Assembly: GCA_963693315.1 (NCBI GenBank)
Contig: OY856186.1
Coordinates: 370,972,850 to 371,036,849, forward strand
Length of the DNA stretch: 64,000 nucleotides
From: Diogma glabrata
Lineage: Eukaryota > Arthropoda > Insecta > Diptera > Cylindrotomidae
Direction of reading: 5' to 3'
This document shows positions 49,381-61,714 of the stretch, one piece after another. The position numbers and the translations under genes were made by a program. Under the pieces are notes generated by a model, which saw only the letters and a list, made by a program, of their open reading frames with translations, was not told where the DNA came from and made no database searches. Each line of letters begins with the position of its first letter. The first letter of the stretch is position 1.

Positions 49381-49551
49381 GTTACCTCCGTGACACAAAA
49401 TATTGGAAATTTTATTCTAGATTTAAATTAGGAACAAATTTTGTTTTGTTTTTTATAAGAAGTAAAGAATGAAATGTATTTTATCAATTAATTACAAAAA
49501 AATTATCTTTATTTTAAAATTAGTTCAAAAAAAATTGTCACGGAGGTTACA
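49381..49551. repeat. Subterminal 16-bp motif, left pair (one inverted)
   Basis: GTTACCTCCGTGACAC starts at 49381 and the reverse complement TGTCACGGAGGTTACA lies at 49536-49551. Both are copies of TGTAACCTCCGTGACA found four more times at the right end of the transposon. The motif is itself nearly palindromic (TGTAAC/GTGACA), as expected for a dimer-binding site. Confidence 0.8.
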
Positions 49552-49641
49552 CTTTCTTATGATAACTGCCATGACATAAAACGTAAATAAAATAAATGCT
49601 ATGTATTATTTATGAATGTTTTGATCTTATTTAATTAGATC

Positions 49642-51000
49642 ATGTCAAAGAATCGCCAGAAAGCCTATATAGAGCGATTGAAAGCAGACCCTGAAAAATG
49701 GGAGCAGCACAAGCAAAAAGACCGAAATCGTGCGAAGAAGAGAGCAGCAACAATCAAATCAACGGATGAAACAAAAACAATTACGTTTAAAGATGCAAGC
49801 ATACAGGAAACAAAATAAAAAAGCTGAATTGGATACTTCATGTTTATCGATTACATCAGGATCAGGATATAAATGTAAGCAAACATTGGGAAAAGCAATA
49901 GCGCGTGTATAAAAACACCTTCCTCAAAGCCCATCTAAACGGAATTCAGTTCTTCGTGCTCTTAACAAAAAATATTTGTCAGATAAACCAACCATTAAAG
50001 AAATGATGGAAAGCTACAAACAAGTGGTTGACTTCTTCATGAATGATTCAATAAGTCGATTAACTGCTGGCAAAAATGATTTCAAATCATTAAAAAAAAC
50101 CCAACGACACAAATGCGTGAGCATGTGCAAAAAAGATTTATGATGATGGAATATCCGGGTATTAGGATCGGGAAATCAAAAATTTTTGAATTGCGCCCCG
50201 ATCACGTACTGCCAATGTCGGCTACACCTCACAACGTTTGTGTTTGCCAGCACCACGCAAATTACCAATTTCTTATGGATGCGATGAAATCTATTGATGT
50301 TTTTCCAAAAAACCACAAGTATTTATTTAATGAATTGTGTTGCGACATCAACAATGAATTTTGCATGGGAGGAATATGCAATAAATGTAAATCTAATACA
50401 ATGGAGTCACTGGAATGCTCATCGTCCAGTGCCATCGTTGCAACACGGAATTAAACAGTCATACGCAATAATTAGCGATAATTTGAACCACGATAAATAT
50501 TCCGTATGGGTTTATTTAACAGCAATTGTGGAAAATTTAAAAAGTGAGTTCCCATCAGTAAAAAAAATAAAAATATATTCGGATGGCTGTTCTGGTCAGT
50601 TTAAAAATCGATTTACCCTGACAAACTTAGTTCATATGCAATCCGATTTTGGCGTTTCAGCAGACTGGACTTTTTTTGCTACTTCCCATGGGAAACGGGC
50701 TGTATATGTGGCATAGGTGCGACGATGAAACGAACTGTGTGGAATGCTGTTAAATCTTGACGAGTGATTATTTCATCAGCAGGAGAATTTTTTGAATATG
50801 GGTCCAGCAACATCGGTGGCATTACTGTTTTATGTGCTTCCAAAACACAAATTGAAAGGACTATCGATGGAAAAACATTAACAGCATAAAAGGGATTCGT
50901 TCATGCCACCATTTTCGAGTCTTAAACAGTGATGCGATGCTTATGGCTCAAACATCTAAAGCTGAAGGCAGACAAATACAAGTATATAAAAAATGCAACT
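49642..51000 (+). pseudogene. Decayed transposase-like gene (SDGCSGQFKNRF / ATSHGK family)
   Basis: Presumed to move the surrounding transposon. The start ATG at 49642 gives MSKNRQKAYIERLKADP, then a very basic, Gln/Lys-rich helix (KDRNRAKKR...) that probably binds DNA. A middle part (SISRLTAGKNDF, then FELRPDHVLPMS) leads to a Cys/His-rich segment with VCVCQHHANYQF and CMGGICNKCKS, likely zinc-binding. The C-terminal part has ISDNLNHDKYSVWVYLT, IYSDGCSGQFKNRF, WTFFATSHGKRAV and, in another frame, GIGATMKRTVW. The Asp residues in ISDN and YSDG are plausible catalytic acids of an RNase-H-like fold (inference). Breaks: a frame change at about 49730-49815, TAA at 49910, frame changes near 50100 and 50400, TAG at 50714, TGA near 50758. 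I recall similar arthropod and cnidarian hypothetical proteins (cc8L18.2-like), unverified. Confidence 0.75.
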
Positions 51001-51446
51001 GAGCCTGAATATGAAATATAATTAATATTTAAATATTGTAATATGAATTTAAGATATAATTTTTTCATTTACTTATATTTTTTCTTATTTATTATTTCTT
51101 ACTCATATTGATTATATTATTGATAAACTGAAATGAAGTATACCAAAAATGCAACTGTGACTGATATATAATTATTACTTTAATGTTGTAATATGAATTA
51201 AAAATTTTATTTTTTCATTTATTTATATTTTTTCTTGCTTAATATTTCTTACTCGTATTGATTATTTTTAAACTGAAATTAATAAAACGACTCAATGAAC
51301 AGATTCTTCTTTCAATAAACATCACCATTTTTTAGATCTTTACAAACGTAGATATCGAACATTTATAAAAAGACTTTTTATTATTGTACAATATTGGCCA
51401 TTTCTATATAAATTTTTCATCGAATAAATGGCGAAAATTCGTGCTG

Positions 51447-51839
51447 TGTAACCTCCGTGACAAAATTATGTCACCTCCGTGACACACAAATCAATTAATT
51501 AAAAAAGAACTAACAGGTCAATCATTTCGAAAGAAACGGGAAAATATTCTGCAACTCAGTCACTAATTAGTAAACAAAAAATCAGCAATTTAGAGCACGC
51601 CAATTCGTAAAATTTGTCTAATATTGTTGGAGAAGCATAAATTGTCAAAAAGTACGTGTAACCTCCGCGACAGCAACATTATGACATTTAAATCCAATAT
51701 GTCTTAAACTATCGATTTACATTTTTTTTATGTATAATAATACTAAGCAGAGTTTGTCTAAATGTTAACTTTTAATTTTTTCAGGGGACGATGACTTTAT
51801 ATCTGATACTGAAGTGTATGAATTGTAACCTCCGTGACT
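51447..51839. repeat. Subterminal 16-bp motif, four direct copies at the right end
   Basis: Copies of TGTAACCTCCGTGACA at 51447-51462 (exact), 51469-51484 (TGTCACCTCCGTGACA), 51657-51672 (TGTAACCTCCGCGACA) and 51824-51839 (last base changed). The final copy ends one base before the terminal TGGAATCATC. Position and repetition fit transposase-binding sites. Confidence 0.85.
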
Positions 51840-51948
51840 ATGGAATCATCGTTTGGCTAAAGCACGCTGGAACAAAACAACGCTTGGCATGCAGTCCTTC
51901 GATTGATTCCTGTTAGTGACATCATTAGCAGGTCCAGTTCTCATTACA

Positions 51949-52379
51949 ATCTTTTAGTTAACGTTTTTCTGGTTTTTGTCATTATCTTCTCGATTACAAA
52001 CAGTAAATGTATATTGGGTTTGAGGCATCTGAGCTTATGTATAATCTATTAAAAGGAAACCACGAGGGAGATTCTCGAATATTTTTTCAACCCAAAAATC
52101 CAAACTTGGTTCGTTGAATCCATAATAGCATTAACAATCTGTTGGAAAAAGACCATAAAGTGTATGGCCAATTTTTTGCCCCTAAAAACTTCTATTAGTA
52201 TTTGAAAAACTGTAAACGAGAACCTTGGTTCAATCTGAACCTTGCCAGTCTACAAGAAGGTAGCTAGTCAATTAAGTGAAATTAATGTGGGTATTATTCC
52301 AAGTCAAACGAGAGCTTTAGTTCGGGTCTTAGTAAAACACGATGCAGAGACGATCCCTAAACTCTCAGCGGAGTCAGTC
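51949..52379. other. Non-coding stretch before the LINE fragment
   Basis: No motif recognised. It may be the more decayed upstream part of the LINE that begins to be readable at 52380. Confidence 0.4.
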
Positions 52380-53080
52380 AGACCTACATGTTACTGAAAA
52401 GTTAATCTGGGGCTTATTTTGGATAATAAACTGATCTGGAAACATTACCTTCTCGAAAGAATAAGCAAAACCAATATTTGACTAAGATAAAGTCTCAAGC
52501 AGGGAACTTGAAGGTCGATGGACTCGCTCGGCAAGGCACTTCTTTGCGCCACCAGGCATTACCAATTTAGGAATACCGTTTGCTTCATAGAAACTCTTAG
52601 TCCAACAGAATGCGTATACGCAACCAAATACAATATGCGGTCAGAGGGTACCACATGTAGAGAGCATTGAGGGCACCCAGGCAGATCTGCCCTGCACTGG
52701 AACGCTTCAGGTTTGATCAACTGATATCATTAAATTGCAAAGATGTCAGTATGATTGAGGCCTATAGGTGCATTACTCAACACTGTTTTATCGGCCAACA
52801 TACGAGAAAACGGATCTTCTCCTTCTCTGCTCGTAATCTGTCGTCGGTTCAGATCAGACACAGGTTTCTAGGTAGACCCACCTTTTATATGATCTAGTGT
52901 TAGAACAGCAAAAGTTTTTTAATGGCATAGCTCCGGACCGCTTGTACCTATGCCTTTTAGGACGGCCATTCTTACCTTATCTAGCACATTTAGAAATAGT
53001 TTCCATGACTAGCGCTGAGTTATTCTTCCGGACGCTCCCGGCAGGATTTATACAAATTGATAGGAAAGTAAGAATTACAC
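52380..53080 (+). pseudogene. Second LINE 3' fragment: RT end, RNase H end, C-terminal tail
   Basis: At about 52405-52455: LGLILDNKLIWKHYLLERI, the RT block that normally reads like 'YLGV.LD..L.W..H'. At 52500-52560: GNLKVDGLARQGTS, the end of LINE RNase H (normally like 'GNE.AD.LA..G'). At 52667-52897: a frame with CKDVSMIEAYRCITQHCFI and GQHTRKR, matching the conserved 'LTGH..L..H' tail downstream of RNase H in I/LOA-type LINEs. A last piece (LLGRPFLPYLAHLE) at about 52945-53000 matches the following conserved tail. Stops and gaps are numerous. It is a different copy from 46190-47390. Confidence 0.8.
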
Positions 53081-55406
53081 TGACTGATTCTTTTAGTGAT
53101 ACTATTTTTGGGTTATGTCGTCTTAGCGACCTTAAAGGCGATTCGTACCCATGATGGAGGGCAAAAACCAAATAAACCTCACGCCAGAAATTTAAAAATG
53201 TTCACAAGAACGAAAAGAAAGGCAGGACCGTTTTGAACTGGAAATTCTACAGGACAGCTCTTCAATCTTAGAAATATGAGATGAATATAGCGCTCAACGA
53301 TTCCTGGAACCACAGGACGCTTCTGAGGAACACAGATTTTGCAACATATTATTAGTTTGTCTTGAGTTATCTCCAACGGTCCTCTCCGGATAGACTACCC
53401 CTCGTGCAGAGCCGCAAGGAAACCTACTAAATACACGCTAGCATATTTAAAAAACCGGATAGCCCAGGGTGGGTAGTTTTATTAGCAGTATTGTAGAACT
53501 ATTTCGTATTCCTGGGCAATAAACTGAAGTAAATGTAATATTTATAAATATCTCACGCGGGAAAGTAATTACAACTGCAGTTCTATAGACCTTAGACAAA
53601 TTAGTCTTAACTCTTCAACACTGGCAATCTACTTCCACTATCAAGTTAATTGATGGAAATGGATTCAGTCTACATGAAAAGGCACTGGTTAAGTTTTGAA
53701 ATCTATTGAAAAAAGTGGCAAGACGTCCACTATAAAACTGCTGTTTTTTTCAACAATGTCACCTTTATTTGCACACACAGTTTCTTTCATCATTATTTTT
53801 TATACTGGCGGCCCTCAAAATTTGCCTTTTTGTAATGGCTAAATTAACGTAAAAACTACCCTATAAGTGATCCATTTAATGTGAAAATTTATCGAAAATA
53901 GCATTCAACTTTGTGTGATTTGAGGAATTTTTAACAAGCTTAAATATTTTTTTGTCTCTTTACATAAGCTATCTATTTCGCTCATCAATTTGATGACGTT
54001 TAATTTTTCAAGGCAATAAAAAATCAAACAATTGTAACAACTAAATAGATTGGCTTTCACTTTAGAAGAAATCCCTGATATTTGTTTGGTTAATTAACTT
54101 CTTCTTTACAAGAATGAGATTAGTTGCATGACATTATAATTAACATCTTAATCCTAATTTTTTTTAAAGTAACTAGACATACATTTCTAAGTATTTATTT
54201 AATTTTTCTTTAACTTTATATTAATATTTACACCTAGTTTCGTATTCTAATATAAACAAATACAATACAATAATCTAATCAAACTGCCGCATTTTTTTTT
54301 GTCGTCAAACAAAAATTTATCTATTTGAAGCATTTTGTCGTCATCAACCTTAACCAAAAATATAAAAAAAAGTGAAAAAACTGATATTAAGACGAAGGTT
54401 TAAAAAACAAAATATTATTTCAAAATCTTAAGAAGTTAAAAAAAAAACATAAAAATTATAGATTAGATTAGAAACTTAGAAATAAATAAATTTTAAAACT
54501 TTACGGTGACAGATTTTTTAAAGATAAATAAAATTTTAAAAAGAACTATATATTGAATCTTAAAGATTTATTTGAAAGATTTTTCTTGTTTTGTGAATGA
54601 ATGATGATAAAAAATATTTGATTTGATTACATATTTATATTGTGAATGATTTAGTCATTACAAGATTAGAACTTACAGTGGTCATTGACGTCGGAGAGGA
54701 AGTTACTATCTCGTAAAACAATTTTGGAAAAAAACGTGCAAAGTGCATTAATTGAGCACAAAATTGTGAATAATACATGTCATGCAATATATCGTGAACA
54801 TGTCGTAAAACGCCTTAGCACATATGTGCACACAAACGTTAGCCGTTTGATTCGCGAATAATAAAAAAAAACGAAGCGAAACGAAATTAATTTAATGATA
54901 AGAATAATAAACAAATAATAAAAAAATGGAGAGCGAAAAAATAGTTTAAGATTTTCTAAAAGGACTGGTTTAATTTGACTTTTTATGAGATAATATGACT
55001 TTCATAATAATAAATTGATGAATATTATTTTATTTTCATCTAAAATTAAGTGCAAAAACAGACGGGAACTTTGAATAATTATTTTTAATGAAAAAAGTGA
55101 TTATATTTATTTAATATTTTTTTATGGTCATTTTTCATGTCGGATTAGCTATATTTAAATATATTAAATATATATAGCCAAGTATTTCAAATTTTTTTGA
55201 ATCTGATTTTTTTCCATTTAAATTGTATCGTTAAAAATCGTATCGTTAAAATGTCGTAAATGGACACCTCATTTACAAATGCAATCACACATATACATTT
55301 TAGATCTTAAAAATACGACCGCAATCTTCATTTATCATATCACAAGTCGAGGTTACAATTTAAAGTTATTAAATATCGGTGCAGTTATCAATATTTTTTT
55401 TGCATT
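53081..55406. other. AT-rich DNA, no gene seen
   Basis: Non-coding, with many homopolymer runs. The part just before 55407 should be the LTR and leader of the BEL/Pao element, but I could not identify LTR borders or a primer-binding site. Confidence 0.45.
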
Positions 55407-55413
55407 ATGAACG

Positions 55414-55473
55414 GATTAAAAAGAAAACGTGCAGTCTGAATAACCTTTCAGACTGCACGTTTTCTTTTTAATC
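55414..55473. repeat. Perfect 27-bp inverted repeat with 6-nt loop
   Basis: The left arm 55414-55440 ends 'acgtgcagtctgaa', the loop is 'taacct', and the right arm 55447-55473 starts 'ttcagactgcacgt'. The arms are exact complements. The left arm is the beginning of the BEL/Pao gag frame, and recognisable gag resumes after the right arm. Confidence 0.95.
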
Positions 55474-56779
55474 ACTCGAATCCACTCGAGATTTCGTTAA
55501 CACCGGTTTGCCCACAGCGACGCCAGATGATTTATTGGTCAGATTAAAACGATCTAAAGAGAACTACGACGAGTTTTTAGCTATAGAAGAATCAATCAAA
55601 TATTGATTCAATCAAATTGGATGACAAGGAACATTTAATCATGCCAGAATTTGAGGATAACTATTTTTCGTGGTAGCTAAATTGAACGGGAGAACTCGAG
55701 AACTAACACCACATCCGCAACCTGTATCAAATGAAACTTTAAATTGTCCCCAAACTACTATGTCTATTGCTGCTGAAATCCTACCTCCAATTAAAATTCC
55801 AATATTTAGTGGAAATTTCACTGATTGGCAATCATTTAATGATTTATTTACTAAAGCAGTTCATGATAATGCGTAAACTCTATATAATTAATTCGTATAT
55901 CAGTCAATTTATACATCAGCCGTTGATTTGAGAACATAATGGATCAAACGTTAATCGGTTTGTGAACACATATGATGAGGTTATACGAGGTTTCAAGGCT
56001 TTACGTCCATATGCTGAGTCACGTGACGACTGGATCATGCATATAGCTTTAAATAAACTAGATGTTGAGACAAGACAAATGTGGAATAGTCTTGTTACTA
56101 CAACACCACAACCAACTATGACGAAGTTCTTTCGTTTTTAAAAAATCGTCGATTTAATTTCAATAGCAACCAATCACATTCGAAAAGGTCAAAGTTATCC
56201 AATGAACGTGCTAGATTGATGCATGTTAGTTCACAGGAGGTCAGTAAGGTTTGCAAAGAAACAGCACATCTTATATTCGAATTCAACATATTTCATGAAA
56301 TTACGGTTGAGAAAGTATGGCGACTATTCATAAAAAAATCATAGAGATATTTCAATTGTCTAGCCAAAAGTTACCAACCTTTAAACTCTAATGGAAAATC
56401 AAAATGCCTTCATGCATGCAATGTTAACGCCGTCATGGCAATTTGATTCGCATCGACGAGTCAACAGTTGATAATGCTCATACCATTAACACAATGGTAG
56501 AAGTCAAAAATAAAAATTCCGACGTAACAGATCAATTACACTCTTCTACACTTTTCGCTATACTTCAACATTTAGAAAAATCTGTTGCAATTTTACTAAC
56601 ATTCAAGACAAGTTGGGAAATCAACATAAATTCAGGGTCCTTTTAGACACTGGATCGTAAGCTTCTTTTATTACAGTATCAGCTGCTCAAAAGTTGCAAC
56701 TGAACAAGAAACTTGTTTACGCTGTTGTATCTGGACTTGGATCTACATATTCAACAGTTTCTAGAGGATACGTAGATCT

Positions 56780-56794
56780 GGGGGGGGGGGGGGG
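56780..56794. repeat. Run of 15 G
   Basis: An uninterrupted G15 in otherwise AT-rich DNA, inside the BEL/Pao protease region. Either a polymerase-slippage expansion or a sequencing or assembly artefact. Confidence 0.9.
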
Positions 56795-58950
56795 ACTATG
56801 ACGATACCTGTATCTAAGGTATGGACAGAAAAGGAAACCATATGTGAACGACAGTTTCTAGAAACGTTTAGGAAGTAAAATGGTCACTATATCGTACAAC
56901 TTCCAACTAAAGGTAATTTGAATTATTTAATCTTAACAAAGGAAATAGCAATAAAACGGATGAAAGCTATGGAGTCTCCATTTAAACGGCAACCAGAGTT
57001 CAAGAAAAACTATGTAAAGTTTACACGAAACTATTAAACAAGTGCTCGTATGGAAGAAGTTACAAAAAATGAAGCAGTCAGTTTGAAGCCTACTTAGTCC
57101 TCACCTTATTCAGACAGGTTTAGTTCCGATACTATGTCGTTTCCGAACATACTGAGTTGGATTCAGTGCTGTTGTGGGACTGCTGCTCTGCAGTCGATGT
57201 ATCGACAAATTTTAATGGATCACCGAGATGCGGATTTTCAACGTATCGTATGGCGCAAGGTATCATCGGATACACTTAAGAAGTCTCGATTTCTTATAGT
57301 TACATACGGTAAGTAATGTGCTTCATATCAAGCTGTTCGTGTTTTGCATCAAATCACTGAAGATTATGATTATCAAGTTGATCACAGCACACGAAGGATT
57401 CTAATTGAGGATTTTTATGTTGATGACGTCATGACTGAGGCCAACTTGATTGACGAAGCAATAAATATCAAAGCAAACCTGGTTGAATGCCTATCTTCAC
57501 AAACTACGCAAGTGGTACGACCAGATACTTTTAAAGGATTTTCATAATGAATACTGCGAGATACAGTCGCTAGATTTAACAAATCACACAAATTTAAAGG
57601 ATTTAGGTATAGAATAGGAACATGTTAAAGATGTGTTTTTATTTGATTTAGATATTTAGCTAGTACTCACCAAAAGAGGATTTCTATCTGAAGCTTCCCA
57701 AATGTTCGATCCAATAGAATGACGTGCTTCTGTTATAATATTAATTAAAACACTATTTCAAGGCTTTTGGTTGCAAAAACTTGAGTGGGATTAAAGGTTG
57801 CCACCAGATATCATACAAAAATGGGAGTATCTGCGAAATAAATTAGCAGATATCCCTCTCTTTAAAATTTCACGATAGATCCATACAGAACTTAGACCTT
57901 TTCAATTACATGGCTTTCAAAAAGAGTTTCGTTGTAGTAATATATATAAGGGTTTATGTAAAATGTAAATGGTCAGTGGCACACAAATCTCGTTATGCGC
58001 AAAACTAAAGTAACGCCAATACAACAAATTTCAATTACTTGCTTATAACTTTGTGCAGCAGTACTCCTTAATAAACTTGTGAAGCATGTAAAGGAATATT
58101 TGAAGAACCTTATACAAGTAGAGACATTTTGTTGGAGTGCTTCATCCTTCATCCATCCGTTAGAAAATAATGGCAACACATCGTATATTTACAATTATGG
58201 TGACATGGACCGAATTAGTTTGATAGGGAACAAAAGGAATGGCCATCTGAAACACCAATATTTACTTCATTCAATGTAAGGAACTTAGAACAAAAGGAAG
58301 AAGTCCAGTCTTATCTCGTGGTAACAACAGAATCAATTCCCAAGCTGTTAATCGAACGATTCTCATTTTATTCCAAATTTTTGCGCATCATGGCCATCAT
58401 TAAGCAGTTTGTTGACAACACAAGAAAATGAAAGGAAGATTAGATCTTAAACCAGTGTTGATGGACTAGATACAATTGAAATTCTTTCACCAAAGTTGTT
58501 CAACGCCAAGAATTTGCAGAGGAAATCGAGTCATAGATGAAGAATGAAATAATAAAACGAACAAGCTCATTAGAAACATTGTGCCCATATTATGTCGACG
58601 ATTACACAATTCAAAAATTGCATACGCTACTAAACATTCAGTTGTTCTTCATTACAAGCACAAGATTACCGACCGCATCATCGAAGAACATCTTCGTCAT
58701 CTTCATTCAGGACCATCGCTTTTGCTATGCGTTCTAATGACACAGGTATTACATTGCTGAAAAAGCTAAAGGAAGGGGTTCAGAAATATTTAAGGCCTAC
58801 ATATGTCTGTTCGTCTGCATGAGTACGAAGGCTGTACGTATTGAAATAGCCAACGATGCCTCAGCCGACGAATTTGTAGCAGCTCTACGAAAGTTCTGTG
58901 GAAGGCGATGGTTGTGCACCGATGTTTATAGTGATTACGGCTCTAATTAT

Positions 58951-61714
58951 TATTTTATTATTTTTATTATTTTGGGTTATTATTATTTTAATATTGTTTA
59001 TTAAAAAATAAGTGAGTAATAAATGGTGTTTGTAATTGTTTTAAAAAAATAAAAAAGTTTTTTAATCATTATTTATATTATTATTTTATTATTATTTTTA
59101 TTATTTTGTGTTAGCAAAAGATTCATTTAAAGATGAAGTGATCAATAGTTGAACCTGAATTCATCAGATGAATCAAATGCATCGATCATCATACTAGTAT
59201 TTACGCTACGGCTACTATAACATTTGAACAACAATTTACGTCATTATGTAATTAATTTAGATAAGTGTTATTGCAATCTCTTCTCCAAATAGAAGAAAAA
59301 AAGGTGGCTTTTTTATTTGTATCAAAAGCAGTTGTTTTGTATTAGATATTTACACACACAAAGCCATGAAAACTTCAGTTTTTATTGTTGTAAAAACTCA
59401 ATTTAGGCTCGTAAATCTGCAAATTAAACAATGAATTCAGAATGATTTTTGATGTTTTTTACCGCTAATATCACTGTTTTTTGTATAATTTGCCATGAAT
59501 ATTTGTTTAAGCTCAGCTTTATTAATTTTTATAGAAATGAAATTTGATGATAATAAATTTTAAAAATTTTTAAAAAGTCTTCTTAGATTCTTAATAGTTT
59601 CAGCTTGGATAACGACAACTAACGTACGCGAATCAAAATTGAATATCAGAACTTGATATTTAAAATAAAAATTTGCACTACAGTTGACGATTTTATTAAA
59701 GAACGAGGTTTTCTCAGTAAACGTTTTTATGCTTTTTTAATATCAATATATGATTAAAGGTAAAAATTTTTTTTTAATAATACGTTTCCAGTTATATTAT
59801 CTGAACTGAAATCTCCTCTATTAAACCACAACATGCCATGAACTGAAATCTCCTCTATTAAACCACAACAGTTTGTTTAACACATTTTTAATCACGTTAC
59901 TATAATTAATTTAACATCAATAACTAATTTAACAAAGTGATTATCATTTTTACAATAATGCAAATTTATGTATTCACACATTAAGTTGATTTATCTATTG
60001 TAAATGTTAATTTGTCAGTTTTGAATTGCTTGTTTCATTCGGTTCAGAAAACTACAGAAACTAATTAATAGTTCGGTTAATAGTCGATTGTATTTTCTAT
60101 AGTTTTTTGTCAATTAATTTATTTAAGATTACATTTGATTTTATGGTTTTTGTTTGGTGGTGCAAGGAAATATGTTGATGTACCAGGAAATATGTTAAAT
60201 CTGTATAAAAATAAATTTTTCATATACTATCGTAGAAAAACGTATTTTGTACATACTACATACCGGCTCATAAGACCATGTAGATATAATGCGACCGGCT
60301 CGAAAGACCATGTAGATATACATATATAAATTCGAAATATTAAAGATAATATATATGTAACTGAGCCACTTATATTTAACTAGAAATTGCTTCGGCACCA
60401 ATACTGGAATTTGCTGACACTAATTTAAACCTCTGCGTTTCAAAGTTTTCAATGCGTATCTCTCAATCTTACTTAACATAAAACTTTACTCCTTGCTTCT
60501 AATTTCTTCTAATCTACTCCACCGGATGCAATTAAAATTTGGATTTGTGATCGATGTTTTGTGTTAACCTTTCTATGCGGCACGAATTTCTATCATTTCA
60601 TTAAAAAAAAACATAAAATAAAATCAATTTCGAATATTTTGGCTTTAATCATCTAAAAACCACTCAACATATTCTTCATCTATTTTGCAATAAAATTATT
60701 TAAAAAAAAAATTAACACAAAAACTTAATGGATTAAATATATTAAAAAATACAAGATCGCTTTCAAAAGTAAGGTTATGTTTGTCAGAAATCGATATTCT
60801 CAAAAACGTTGTGCGAATCTAATAGTTTTCATACTCCTTAACTGTTGAAGTCTATTAACTTATCAACTTACTTATATGAATGAAGAAAACACATTATTAC
60901 AATAACGTAGGAAGAAGATTTTCTTTTCATTTTCGTTTTAATTTTAATCTTTTAAAACAAATATAAAAAAAAGAAAAATAAACAGAAAAGAAAAACCCAT
61001 CTCTGAGTGTTTTGTGGTCATGTGGTTTCATTTTTAGAATAAATGAAATAAATTTACAAAAAAAATTTTTTTTTGCGGTTTGGTATGTAATGTATGTAAT
61101 AATCATATGCAGATTTGTTTTTTTTTTTCAAGATGTGAACAATATAATTGAATTTTTAATTTTTTTGTTTACACATTCGGAAATTTTTTTGATTAAATTT
61201 CTATGAAATTATTATTTTTTGAAGCATATTTATTTTGTATATGTTTTGAGAATTATATTTTGGCATTCGGTGCTATAATATGTAAACATGAAGGATTCAT
61301 TTGTAGTAAATTTATGTAAAACTTGGATGTTCTGTAATTTAAGTTTCATATTGTAACCCCAACTGCTGTCACCATTTTTCAAATTTTTAGAAATTAGTAT
61401 TGTTGAAGAAATTTAATATCTTTAATATATTTTTCAGCACCCAGATAATTTTCCTTTATTAAATCAATTATTTTCAAGCAACAACAACAAATGCACTAGA
61501 CTCGGTATAACTGGTAGTAAAAAAAATACATATTTCTAATATGTGAAGGCTAATATGTAAAATGCTGAATCTAGGATCTGTTGGTTGCTATACAAAACTA
61601 ACAATAAACTCGATGAAATAACAAGTCAGCTTTAGAAACATGAGACATGAAATGGATTTTCTAATGTTTGATTTATGACATTTATGATATTTTATCATAT
61701 ATAGATAAGAGATA
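58951..61714. other. AT-rich DNA with small tandem duplications
   Basis: A TTA/TTTTA-rich tract lies at 58950-59110. A 35-bp direct duplication 'gaactgaaatctcctctatt' plus 'aaaccacaaca' is at 59803-59870. Another, 'ccggctc(a/g)(t/a)aagaccatg' with 'tagatata', is at 60263-60320. No coding domain. Confidence 0.55.

Larger units (their letters stand above)
49019..51851 (+). mobile_element. 2.83-kb DNA transposon with TTTGG target duplication
   Basis: The left end GATGATTCCA (49019-49028) is the reverse complement of TGGAATCATC (51841-51850), with one further base at the right end. Direct repeats TTTGG flank it at 49014-49018 and 51852-51856. The uninterrupted LTR-like repeat at 31995-32335 shows the pre-insertion arrangement, which independently supports these borders. 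Inside are a decayed transposase-like gene on the plus strand (49642-51000) and six copies of TGTAACCTCCGTGACA near the two ends. The superfamily is not identified: the 5-bp duplication and 10-bp ends do not match a family I can name with certainty. Confidence 0.8.
48776..51948 (+). repeat. LTR-like repeat interrupted by a DNA transposon
   Basis: Second copy of the repeat at 31995-32335, in two parts: 48776-49018 and 51852-51948. The parts contain matching blocks in order ('gagttggatccgata', 'ttcggctgttggggtc', 'tcgcttatttaattcc', then 'acgctggaacaaaa', 'gcatgcagtccttcg', 'tctcattaca'). Subtracting the insert and one TTTGG leaves about the same length as the uninterrupted copy. Confidence 0.8.
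55407..58950 (+). pseudogene. BEL/Pao retrotransposon gag-pol, decayed and 3'-truncated
   Basis: Nearly the whole BEL/Pao polyprotein is traceable in broken frames. Gag begins at 55407 (MNGLKRKRAV) and includes LPPIKIPIFSGNFTDWQSF at about 55785-55840, the hallmark of the DUF1759-type gag, then LRPYAESRDDW and DVETRQMWNSLV. The protease is at about 56640, with LDTGS then SFITVSAAQKLQL. RT is at 56900-57550, with ESPFKRQPEF, MYRQILMDHRDADFQRIVWR and the catalytic FYVDD. The A17-like and RNase H region is at 57660-58110 (LTKRGFLSEASQMFDP, LCAAVLLNKL). Integrase is at 58819-58950 (MSTKAVRIEIANDASADEF, then TDVYSDYGSN), where coding ends abruptly in an AT-rich tract. Many stops and frameshifts. 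No LTRs were found. Confidence 0.88.
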
